A stretch of DNA of 64,000 nt from Paragonimus skrjabini miyazakii (Eukaryota > Platyhelminthes > Trematoda > Plagiorchiida > Troglotrematidae). A model generated the notes under the pieces. It worked only from the letters and a program-made list of their open reading frames with translations, ran no database searches and was not told where the DNA came from. The stretch lies in assembly GCA_014338405.1 (NCBI GenBank), contig JTDE01000934.1:96100-160099 (forward strand). Direction: 5' to 3'. The translations under genes and the position numbers were made by a program. Positions 13,209-23,137 of the stretch are shown here, one piece after another. Position 1 is the stretch's first letter. Every line of letters begins with the position of its first letter.

Positions 13209-13678
13209 TTATAGGATGTTTAAATCCTCAAACTGACAAACTATTTGCCTACTGGGTAGGAATCGACCAGTAAACTTAGATTGAATATATACCTGTTTAT
13301 AAACAGAAGGGTGCCTAGTTTGAAAACCAGTTACAAACCTACCTACGCAGTAGGATGGTTGTTGTAAGCCCACAAATTTTCTGCTCATACAGTTGATCAC
13401 ATGAAGAAAACACGTGTTTGCATACACTCGGCGATTTGATCCACAAGCAGTTGGCCATCCTTTAGTGTTGGTTGTCGTGTTCCAAACCGGATCACCTTCG
13501 GACCAGTTCCACTTTGGCTGCTCCAGAGAATCATTTTGGTTATCACGCGGCCATACTGATGGATTACAGTCATTAGGTAAATGAGAACAGTCAAGACAAA
13601 CTGGTTGTCCAGTCAGATGGTGTGGACGGCAAGTCATTCCGGCCCGAGTACATTGAACATTTTCACATGTGGCGTCAG
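13209..13678 (-). CDS. Follistatin-like exon 4, FSD3, with alternative 3' end
   Basis: The exon opens after TTTCCGATCAG with DATCENVQC, which splices in phase to exon 3. All ten cysteines of a follistatin domain are present, including the CLDC pair and a Kazal end (ACGSNRRVYANTC, INC, SYC). About 39 residues sit between C6 and C7, where the family has about ten. The insertion has five tryptophans and three N-glycosylation sequons (NDS, NWS, NTT). After SYC a good donor, G|GTAGGT, ends the exon at 13343 in phase 1. If it is not used, the frame runs 45 more codons to a stop at 13209. A candidate downstream exon is 12898-13044. Vertebrate follistatin makes short and long forms by splicing at this same point; that this happens here is inference. 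Confidence 0.88.
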
Positions 13679-16600
13679 CTGATCGGAAACGGGTAGAACA
13701 CGTTTGATATAATTTTGCACGGTTTCCACATATTGATATAAACTATTAAATTGTTCGCTCGATAAGTTGGCTGGCGTAATCTTCCAGAGTACCATCATAA
13801 CGGAACAGTCCAGTAGCCGCTAGTTTGATTACCTCCGATCGCAACCCATCATATCTATCTGTTGTTGGTCAGCTTACTTGTTTGGTTAGTTGTGAATACT
13901 GTCTGAAAACAGCAAATTACCGAACCATACTTAAGTAGCGTTGACTGGATGACTTAAAGCTATTATGACTGATAGAAAATTTAACAGCACTGTTGATCTG
14001 TGTGTTGTCAAGCATGAAATTAAGGCATTTACAAAACCCTTTCAAGCGTAAATGAAGGCCAACCTGTGTCTGTGGGCATTTTTTCAAGTGTACACTGTAC
14101 ATTGCGTACTTGGTGAATGGTATCCTACTACAAACATTTAACCGTTCTACTCTATTCACAATGCTTGAACTATTGTTTTCACAAAACGTTATTTTTAAGT
14201 CAGCTGCATTTTTACGCACAATTGCACCACATGTGCAGATCAATAGCGTGATTACTCAGCTATAAATTTCAACTTGATTATTACCGGCTTTCATTAAGGT
14301 TTGATGACAATCGAAAATGAACCTTACGTATAATACCGATTAAATCATAGTCATGTTTTGGACTACTTTGACAGAGGTTGTGTAAAACCACTATAAACAA
14401 CACCATTGAATATCCACTATGCTTAGACGTTCTCAGTTGTTTAACAGATTAAACACAGTTTGTTGACCTAGCTAGATGGAAGCTCGTCTACTGCACAAAA
14501 TAACTTGGGTTTTATGCGTGATGTTTTGCTTTTTTCATGTTTATTCAGTTTATTGACCATACTACCCTAATGCTCTTATTTCAAATGAGGTTCAACATAA
14601 TTCTACTGAAATTATACAATTCAACAATAGTTCCTTCTCGGTTTCACAAGATTTACGTGGAATTTTAGTCCGTTTCTGATTCTTTTATTTGTACTACTTT
14701 TGAACGTTAAGATTTTTTAGTGATCGTTCTTATGGACCCCACCGGAATTTTAAACATTCCGCGGTTGCTTTCTGTTGATCACGATTTCCAGATTTCCAGA
14801 TTTCCCTATGTAAAGTGACTCTACTATACGGTCTTATTTGAGCACTCCATGTGGTACTAATTTTAGTAATATGAAAAATTACTTACAATTTATCTCTGAT
14901 CTTTTTATTTTGTTTTTGCACGAGCTCTTCAATGTTGGTTGTAATATATCGAATAGTCACGTGTACATGACTTACGAATAGTATTATATTACACATTCAC
15001 AAATGTGCCAGAATTAATCGGTTTCATTAAAACTAAGCAATTTATTGTTCATGATAAAGTCGCTAAGCAAAACGTTCTTAATCTTACTCGTCATTCATCA
15101 CATATCAATGCTTATTTACTCATTTTTCTGCCATTCTACAGGGAAATACATAGATCATACGACAAAACGTTCGATTAAATGGATGAAGAACAATTATTTT
15201 CTTTGATGAGACCCAACTGTGAAAAGTCAGGGCTTCGGCTGGATTCGAACCAGCGACAGACACACCATGCCTCAACGCGGCAAGGGCTCTACCAGCTGAG
15301 CTACGAAGCCACGCCAGGAGCTCGGAAATGTCACATTTGGACTCGGTTACCCACCCGTCCCACTGTCTCATATGGAATCCACCAAATGATCCATGGGGAT
15401 CGACTGCCCCGGCAGGATTTCTCAAACAGTTCACGCTGGAATCTTTGACATGGTTGTGGAACCAGCAAAACAGTCATTGATGTAGTTAATTCATACCTGA
15501 TGGTCTTTAATCAGCAAGTTGATACTAGAATTCCCCTTCGCGTTGCCTACATAATCTCAACGCTAAAAAACAGTGAAATATTGCATACTAGCCACAGCCA
15601 ATTCGTTCGCCACTCGGTCACGTTGTCTGGTTCTGTGTTGTTAAAATAAATTCGTGCACAGCTTGCAAATTCCATGGCCACGGTCGGCTCCTACTTATCA
15701 CACACAAGATCATAGCACTGGCCCCAGTCCGGTGACGTACTACGTGTGCGGAACACGGACCACGCTGCAATGTCTTAGCCTTGTGATCGAAAAACTAGAT
15801 TTTTATGCCTGAGAGCAGTCAGCTTTTCAGTTTAGCTTAATGCCCCATAAATACGTCTTTGACAACTTTTGTGCCTGTCAGACCTGTTGAAGGATTGCCG
15901 AAAAATATTGTTCCACCACCTGTTCATCTAATTCCGTTTGTTTTTCTCCTGTCACAATCCATTCACACTCCGTCTGCACGTCAAAACGCAATATACTGTT
16001 ATTTGAACAAACTGCATCGTAAAACATTTCAGTGACTCTCTATTTTGACAGCAATTTACCTTCACAGGAGACTTTTCTACTAAATTAGGATTTGTATTTT
16101 ATGTAAACATTATGCCGCAGTAGTTGCATGCTGGTATTCAATATATATCCTTATGATGTATAGTTTTTTCTTTTAGGTTTTCCGGTTGAAATTGCCCTGT
16201 CCCCAACACTGCCTTTAGTGTCATTTACCCGTGCGTCAAGTTGAGTGATTATTCTCAATCATCTACAATTCTGTTTCTCATCTCAAATGAATCGCGGCAC
16301 ATTCTGGGCTTCTCTCCATCTAAATGTTTCCTGTGTGCGTCCAGATTTTGACCGGCATACTTAAAACTATAGTTTGTAAAGTATGAGATGAGCAGATTCA
16401 GTACAGCAATATGTGTCCGAGAAACTGAGTTACGGTAATATATTTGAAAATATAGGGTTTCGAGTAGACATCTAACCAAAAGGGTATGTTAATTTACAAC
16501 AGATTGTAATCATCTGAATGAACCAAAGGTTCGATGGAGATCATCATAGCCCGCAAATTTAGTTAATATATTACAAATGAAAGTAACAAGAATGTGAAGA

Positions 16601-19600
16601 TGTCTGTCAAAAAATGCTGTCAGATAGACTAAGTGTTACTAACAGACGAATGGGGTCAACTGTTCCTACTTGATAATTCAAGCTTGTCTGATGTGAAGTC
16701 AGTTGGGCAAAGTGCTTTGAAAGAACGCAAGCAGAAGTTCGAATTACCTTCAGCAAGAGCCACCCGGAACTTCTGTTTGAATGTAAAAACTACAACCAGT
16801 TGTAATCGATGTTTAATTTATGTAAACCAGAAATTACGTTCTATTTTCTCTTAGACTGAATGGATTGCTCGGTCCATATATCTTTCAACTCTCGGTCAAT
16901 CGAATCATTGAGTACTGTATAAGTCGGTGTCGTATACATCACACCACATTCAGCCAATAAGCTGTTCCATCGTTGGACAGTTGATTTTCCTTAAATTGTT
17001 TTGCTTCTTAGCAAGTTGGGTGGTATGTAAATATGTACATCCTTCCATTAAGGTAAAGTAATCAAGTTGAGATAACATTAAAATTTCTTACCTCTACATT
17101 CGCCTTGATACGCAACACGAAGCTCTAATTGGTTATGTATTCCCGCCAAACGTAGTTCACAACTGTCTGCGTAGGTTCGATTGTCAACTGCACAGAATGG
17201 CCCAGAAAGCGATGCACCAAATCTGCACGGAACCGATGGACTTGTGGATATACCGGGCCATATCACACATTTAGCCAGTCCATCAACCTGGCGTAACATA
17301 CAGTATTCGCCAGCCGGACAAGATAGCTCGTCACTTGATTGGTCTGACAACTTAGCCTCATCATCAACGACGTCTGATAAATCTGCATCTCTGTGTTGAC
17401 GAGCAAAGCGTTCCATCCGAAAAGTATCCCGTTTTCTCGACAGAAAAGCCGAGGGCCATGTGATCCACCATGGTGCTGAATTCGGCTGTGAGATAAGCAA
17501 ATCTGTAGATAAAGACGGTAGATGCTCGCCCATGCGTTTGGATGCACATCGTTGTGGTCTGTTCGAGCAAGGGATCTCCTCGGACCCAGTCGTCCGGGAC
17601 TCACATCGAGCTCGCTTCAGTTCACATCGATTAGAAAACTGCTCTAAGTTTGCGGTGCAAATGGGACCCGATTGATAGTCCGACAATTCGCAATGTGGCC
17701 GACATATGCACGTGGGCTGCCGGTGTAACACTTGGCACGTGTGACCTTCAGGACAGGAATAACCTTCGCATGTGGCCCGATAGACTATATTTGGGTGAAC
17801 AAAGGCGTTAAATAAGACAAATGAATATCATGTTCAAAACCGTTACCAGACGTGATAGGGAGTAGTAAATAATGGGCAATAGCATGTAGACTACCACTAT
17901 CCCTGGACATACGTGCAGTTAAACAAATCATGTTAACGATGACGTCATGAAATTGATATATATATATATATACATAGATATATACATAAAGTCTATGAAT
18001 CGGTAATAAATGAACAGTTAGGACATGAACATGTATCCCTTATACTGTGTGTGGCTTGGGAAGGAATGACAGAGGAAAGTACGGATGGTCAGATAAACGC
18101 GCACTTATTTTACAAAAAATATTTTTATTACCCAAACTGTAAGGAATAGTTGACATCATCGGTTGAATTTATTTTAAGCTAACATGAAATTATCGCTGTA
18201 ACGTTTTTGGACATATCAGTTACTCGGAATTGCTGACGTAATTCAACATACTCCTCAAAAGTGCTAGTCAGCATGTTAAAGCGTGTGTGATTTTCACTTG
18301 ACCGAAAGGCCCTGATCGTGAAGAGGATAGATTCCTTAGTGTGTCTCATCTGGGAAGGTAGAACAAGACAATAATCATTCATTTGAAAATGTTGGTCAAC
18401 ATTCACTTGTGGTAATTTGGTCATGTCACATCTAAGGTCACTGATGCAGCAGCCTGATGAGATGATGGATATGAGTTCTAACCCAGATTGAGTCAAGCGT
18501 ATGCAACACTGATGAGTTCTGACAAGAACGAAGCTTGGTTGTGATGCTTTGTTTCCTGAGAGGCCGTCTAAGAAATTTATCTGAACGACTGTGGTCTGAG
18601 ATGAGTGGTGTTCAATTTGTAAAGATTGAAAACAATCCTGTTAGCGCTTGTATCTATTTAATACTATCTTACATTTCACAAGATAAATAATGGTACATTC
18701 ACAGAGTTTTTACTGAACTTGAGCATTCCGAAAAGTTTTTGGACAAATATATGAATAACCTGAAAACTCGCTGGCCATCGGTCACCCAGATCGCAAAAGC
18801 TACAATTTCGTAAGATGATAACAGTAGTGGGGTTATTTACAACTTCAGAGTTCTCAATACAGTATCGTGCAACTTTGCTGCTCTTCAGAGCGTTAATAGA
18901 TTTTACACTATGAATTTCAGGCTTTATAGATGGCATACGGATATATTCTCTTCCCCGTTATGACTATACTATAGCTTCCTTAATTATGTCGTGTGCAGGA
19001 CTTTCTGCTGCAATACATCCATATCCGAATTTTTCTTTGGTAATGGCTATGTAACGTGGAAGTCTTCGGTCATCTACCTCCACTTCAAAGCACACAACCT
19101 GACCGCTTGAAGTCCAGTCAGCTGTAAAGGGTTAGACAGGTTTATCGAACGTTATTGCATATTGACATATGTGTACCACGTACCATTCATTATGTTTACA
19201 CCAACGATTATTGCCTGACTTACACTTATCTGATGAGTAGCTAGCTAAGTAAAACGGCTGCAACGTATGTGCGTGCCAGTTTTCCCTAAGAGCCTAATGA
19301 ATAAACACCATGGGCTGAAAATGATATTAAACCTCTAAAACAATAGCCATAGACCAGAAATGCAGAAGTGATTAAAGGTGCACAACGACATTGATGATAA
19401 CAGTCTAAGAAACGATCAAATAAATCGTCGACGCTGCAGTAAATCACGTGATAGCAATCTATGTTGGTTTAAGCTACAGAACGTATTTGCTGAATCTGTG
19501 AAACCTTCTAAAAAACATCAAATGAACACTGGTTACTGTGATATAGTATTCAGATCTTCTTTGGAACTTGTGCCACATTCCGGCCATCTTTCCAGTTTCG

Positions 19601-22600
19601 TAGCTTGACTTGTGTTTGCACGAGTTACAATATTCTGTTCCTTAAGAAACTCTGCTGTATGTTCAATCACTGGTTCATGAAGTTACACGAAAAATGCCGA
19701 GTGATTAGACAAACTGAAGTACGCTTAGTAAAATTGATTTCATTCCATTTGCTTGAGTCAAAAGTAACCCAAGCACACGGCTCACACACGATGCGGACAA
19801 CAGACTTAACGCTTTTGACAATAATGGTCTAAAAAAGAGTGAGCATGCAGCTATATTGTGGTTAACATAGAACTGGAGTAACGGGTATTGGTAGTCTATG
19901 CAGGTTTGTACTGTGGAGACAGTTTTCGATTATCCTCAGGTGAACAGGGTAAATGGATAAAGTTGAATTTGTCGGGTGGTCTTAGGGAGTATAGTGCTGA
20001 TGAATTTTTAAACTCACGTTCTCCCTATCGAGCAGTACTCAAATGTACACTTGCAAACATGGATGCAATAAAAACTATTAATCCAGAGATTCCAAATGTG
20101 ACTTTAAAAATGAACAAAAAGTGCATTCTTCAAATTTACGTTGACAAAACCTGCTAAATTATGTCCCACTTCTAGGGGAAAAAACGGGAGACTCTATGAA
20201 CAATTCACGCAAGGACGTGAGAGGGATTAGAGTGCAACCGTTATCCTCAACAACCTCAAGAATTTGGAAGGTCGAGAGTTTTGACATGATTAATGCAACT
20301 AACTGTTTTAAAAACAGATAGTCTGCTGACCCTATTACTCTTCTATAATATGCACGATGTTTCAACCCGCAATACCTTTAAGCACCGAACTAAACTGAAC
20401 ATGGAATGGAGTACTTAAAAACGGTATAATAGAAGGTTACTTCTTAATTGGTTTGAAAGTTGTTTTATCGCTCTCCACATTTACGGATCAGAGTGATTTG
20501 TCGCACCTTATTATTTTACATTTGTCTTGTGAACTGGGCATACAAATACGCTAGAATCTTTTGTCCAAAGGCCACAAAATCGAACCATCAAATGCAGCCT
20601 TCCGTGTTAAAACCGCACATAAACTAAAGGCTTATGGATGTTAACAAAACTATTTACTCGCAAACACAATAAGCTTTATATATGGCGTTGTTTTTTATTC
20701 CGGGTTAACCACGATTCAAACAATAACTAGTGCAACTCAATTTTAGCAGACGGTTCATAGACATGAAGTGTAATCAGTTTGTTGCTAATTATACATTTGA
20801 GAGATTAGTATGATCCTTATGAGTATGTTTTAGGTGTGCCTAAGAATGAAATAATCTGAAGGAGTGAAACCGTTAAATTATCTCTTGATAGTGATGCGTT
20901 TTGACATATCACAAATAGAATTCTCAACGAAAAGACATCATACATAAAGCTGACGGTGTGCTTGCAAGCAGATGTTTACGAACTGACACAAATAGCTCAT
21001 GACGTTTGCAACTTCGATCATACTTAGTAAAGAATAATTGAGCTAAAAATGTTGAGAAAATATTTGCTTTTTAGGAGCGCCAGTCGGCTACGTGTGTAAA
21101 ATCGTACAACTGTACAACTGTATATAGATCTGCCGTTGGTACTGAATGATAGTATGTCTGGTATAGTAATCTTCCGAGCAACCCCGGAGACCTTGACAGT
21201 TTGGGGATTATGCGTTTGTCACACGGATAAAAAAGCTTCAAATGAGTCGGTTAGTGCGTTATTATGGCGTGTGCTTACGTCACTTGTCAGCTGTGAATGA
21301 TGAATGTCTAAAACCCGAAAACGTTCAGGTAGGAAGCAGGGTGCTCAATTGTCTATTTCAAATAATTATCTTACTCGCCGCGATGATATAGTCGGGTTTG
21401 TCGGTGACGGTTAACTCTGTCGTGGGTCATCAATCTGGCCATACAAAGGATGTGCAGCGAAGAGCCAGAAACGTGATTACAACCCACATCGTCAGCTACC
21501 TTCTCCAGCTAGGCTCCACTATGTTATCCTTTCCAATATCAAAGTCAAAAGACGCATAAAGTGTCATACATCAACACTGTCATTGAATACACAACCCAAC
21601 TAGCAGTCACACTGTTTGGTTTATAGTCATGTGAAGCCGGTAACCAGCCTGTATTACTAATGCCTTCAGTAGAGTACATCAAATCCGCACCTTGTGCGCA
21701 TAATCGACGCACCAAGTCGAACATTCAGAAAACATGGTGTGAAAGTGCGTTCCGCCTATCAATAACGCTAACAGCCGAATGTCGTTTGTTACACATTGAG
21801 TTTGTGAGATCTGATAAAGTTCGGTTTCCCTTTTTTATAATCTCTGAAAGATGACTCAACTATTAGGACTTATCCAACAGGTTGCGGTCATGTATCTTCT
21901 TCAGTTAGCTAAATTCACTTTGCTTATATAAGTTAGTCACTCAGGTCCCCGACTTATATGAGCTTACTCAAGACTACTGTTTTACGTATTGTAATGTACT
22001 CATACCCCGAAGTCATCTACAATTCACAACGATCATTCCATAGCTTTAAATGTTTTGTTGAGGTTTTCAGCTATAACCGAAAGTGTGAGTATAAATCAAC
22101 CAATCCAATGTAATAACAGGATATATTTGAAGCAATCTTTTGACTTAAGTAAACCATTGAAAACCATTAAAGTTTTGGACCAATTCATTTGAATAGGAAT
22201 GCAGTTCTTTCGTGAAAAACAATAGCACACTAGGTAGCATACAAAATATGCGGTTTTACGCGAAAGCAGTAGACGCTGAGAAAAGCATCTCATTACTAAA
22301 CGACAGTCAGTACCCTCTAAATTCTGACTGATTACGGCTTGCTGTCGATATTGAGATAAAAGAGCTCAACAGAAGGTCAAAAACAAATTATGTAAGTTGA
22401 CAGCTGTAAAGTTAACGGTGTGGTCTATTTGTTTAACTGAGAACGAGACACTCGCAAAGCCTTCGCCCATATTCAGCTACAAATTTCATAACCTATGATA
22501 CCTGACTCATTATGGATCCGGAATATAAAGGCTCCATATGTGAATTTCTCTTTTAAAGAGCGTTTAGACAGCGCCTGCTAGATGTGAGTGTCACATTCAC

Positions 22601-23137
22601 CTTCGCATCATACACATATCTTGAGAGAGCTTACACTCTTGACATGCTTCCACACAGTTTGGGCTGCCTCTTGCGTAAATCAGTTGATCGCGCAGATATT
22701 CCGTTTGCGTAAGCAACCGATTCAAAAAGAATCCACCACGATCACAACATTCTTCCTTTGAGTTAATTTTTGGTATGACATCGATACAATTCCCGTTGGG
22801 AAGTCTCTGGTTGAAACAGGTTCCATTTGAGGCTGTATAAACAATAAACAAACAAAGACAACAACTAAAGACGATAGTATCATTCTTTTAAAAGATGAAG
22901 AAAAAAGCCAATCAAACATACATTTAAAAAAATTTCTGGTTGGGTTGAGGACTTATGACTTAAAGAAAGTGGATTGTCTTCACCTGTCTCATCAAAACAA
23001 AAAAGACACGTTGCGATATTTGTGACAGTCAGCTTATATTCATCAGTAGCGACTGTAAAAATGTGCATATTATAGAGATCAGACATACATAAGAACCAAC
23101 AGCGAATAGACACGATCACAGCCACGCTAAGCACCAT
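13209..23137 (-). CDS. Follistatin-like gene (whole locus)
   Basis: The exons below assemble in the order signal peptide, TB domain, three follistatin domains (FSD1-3), which is the animal follistatin layout. Follistatins are secreted proteins that wrap activin/BMP-type TGF-beta ligands and block receptor binding. Proposed CDS exons are 23137-23089, 22832-22635, 17784-17092 and 13678-13343, giving about 425 residues. Introns are 256, 4850 and 3413 bp. All junctions are phase 1, with GT donors (GTATGT, GTAAGC, GTAAGA) and AG acceptors, and the frame stays open across them. All six TB cysteines and ten cysteines each in FSD1 and FSD3 are in order; FSD2 has eight. Introns hold a tRNA-derived repeat and a hammerhead-like fold. 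The domain assignment is secure, the first exon and the 3' end are not. No promoter or polyadenylation signal was identified. Confidence 0.88.
15231..15443 (-). mobile_element. Family A tRNA-derived SINE, copy 2 (in follistatin intron 3)
   Basis: The best copy of the family. Positions 15310 down to 15231 fold as a tRNA-like cloverleaf: a seven-pair acceptor stem (GGCTTCG/CGAAGCC), a D arm, and a T arm GCTGG-TTCGAAT-CCAGC. Box A (TAGCTCAGCTGG, 15303-15292) and box B (GGTTCGAATCC, 15251-15241) match the pol III consensus. The anticodon arm is abnormal: the loop GCGTTGA would put GTT in the anticodon but has C in place of the usual T33, and the variable region is about 13 bases. The 130 bp upstream is shared with copy 1. 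It is therefore a SINE or tRNA pseudogene, possibly still transcribed by pol III, on the same strand as follistatin. Confidence 0.78.
16633..16840 (+). repeat. Weak dispersed repeat, family D, copy 1
   Basis: The end of this stretch (CGGAACTTCTGTTTGAATG to CAACCAGTTGTAATCGATG) resembles 59855-59937 (CGAAACTTCTGCTTGCACATG to CACAACTGTGATTGATG). The ATAATTCAAGCTTGTCTGATG part resembles ATAATTCAGTCTTGTCTGATG at 32890-32910. The frame here is open for 73 codons but matches no known protein. Confidence 0.4.
17092..17784 (-). CDS. Follistatin-like exon 3, FSD1 + insertion + FSD2
   Basis: A single 693-bp exon encodes two follistatin domains. FSD1 has all ten cysteines, starting ATCEGYSCPEGHTC and running through TCICRPHC to the Kazal part (GPIC, NRC, ARC, IPC). 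FSD2 starts at QRC, is interrupted by 75 residues, resumes at ELSCPAGEYC and ends AYQGEC. The insertion has a WWITW patch, a basic run (SRKRDTFRMERFARQHR) and an acidic tail. FSD2 lacks two cysteines: C5, where the family CxC pair reads CVIW, and C9, which is in the RLAGIH stretch. The acceptor is AAATATAG at 17785 and the donor G|GTAAGA at 17091, both phase 1. FSD1 lacks the lysine-rich heparin-binding stretch of vertebrate follistatin between C3 and C4. Vertebrates encode the two domains on separate exons. Confidence 0.9.
17956..17986. repeat. AT dinucleotide microsatellite
   Basis: An imperfect (TA)n run in follistatin intron 2. Confidence 0.9.
18496..18567 (+). ncRNA. Hammerhead-ribozyme-like fold (type I arrangement)
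   Basis: The core CTGATGA (18509-18515) is followed by a perfect five-pair stem II with a tetraloop, GTTCT-GACA-AGAAC (18516-18529), then GAAGC. With one A missing from the GAAA core, AGC can pair with GCT around an 11-base loop to make stem III. GCAACA before the core then pairs five of six with TGTTTC after the predicted cleavage point near 18558. The missing core base should reduce or abolish cleavage. It lies antisense inside follistatin intron 2. Its sequence around the core is unrelated to the family B copies. Confidence 0.4.
22635..22832 (-). CDS. Follistatin-like exon 2, TB / N-terminal domain
   Basis: This 198-bp exon (66 codons, phase 1 at both ends) encodes the follistatin N-terminal TB-like domain. 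Six cysteines fall in the family pattern: NGTC, NGNC, a KEECC doublet, then SPNC and VEAC. The stretch around SKEECCDRGG and GSPNC is the most recognisable. In known follistatins this domain touches the type I receptor-binding face of activin. The acceptor is a pyrimidine-rich tract ending TATACAG at 22833. The donor is T|GTAAGC at 22634, which splices to exon 3 as ACQEFYRATCEG and keeps the cysteine spacing of the TB-FSD1 junction. A strong-looking AAG|GTGAAT donor 39 bases later leaves phase 2 and would break the frame, so it was not chosen. Confidence 0.88.
23089..23137 (-). CDS. Follistatin-like exon 1, candidate signal peptide
   Basis: An ATG followed by 15 mostly hydrophobic codons (MVLSVAVIVSIRCWFL) and one extra base ends at a T|GTATGT donor. 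That single base completes a serine codon with the CC that opens the TB exon 256 bp downstream, so the frame and phase 1 agree. A hydrophobic N-terminus is expected for a secreted follistatin. Against it, an arginine sits inside the hydrophobic run and the segment is short. An ATG 16 bases upstream in a better initiation context opens a different frame that stops after 11 codons. The true first exon could lie further upstream, so this call rests on phase and hydrophobicity only. Confidence 0.42.

Larger units (their letters stand above)
13679..17091 (-). other. Follistatin intron 3
   Basis: This 3.4-kb phase 1 intron lies between the FSD2 and FSD3 exons. It contains the best tRNA-like family A repeat (15231-15443) and a weak family D fragment (16633-16840). 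A GC-richer patch at about 15590-15780 resembles no repeat seen elsewhere in the window. The open frame at 13917-14243 has no recognisable similarity and is probably chance. Confidence 0.75.
17785..22634 (-). other. Follistatin intron 2
   Basis: This 4.85-kb phase 1 intron lies between the TB and FSD1 exons. It contains an AT microsatellite (17956-17986), a hammerhead-like fold on the opposite strand (18496-18567) and an open frame at 19888-20157 (+) with no recognisable family. No other gene is visible in it. Confidence 0.75.

Noticed and set aside
13917..14243. Extra exon in follistatin intron 3
   Set aside because: Splicing it in would separate FSD2 from FSD3 with unrelated sequence, and the direct junction already preserves frame and cysteine spacing.
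15231..15310. Functional tRNA-Asn gene (GTT anticodon)
   Set aside because: The anticodon loop has C instead of T33, the variable region is about 13 bases, and the similarity to another copy extends 130 bp upstream. A SINE or pseudogene fits better.
18455..18475. CTGATGAGATGATGG at about 18454 as a hammerhead core
   Set aside because: There is no complementary stem II and no GAAA; it is only a neighbour of the better candidate.
19222..19256. CTGATGA at about 19229 as a hammerhead core
   Set aside because: There is no stem II hairpin in register and no GAAA after it.
22597..22634. TB exon extended to the AAG|GTGAAT donor at 22595
   Set aside because: It leaves phase 2, incompatible with the phase 1 acceptor of the FSD1 exon, and adds two cysteines that break the follistatin cysteine pattern.
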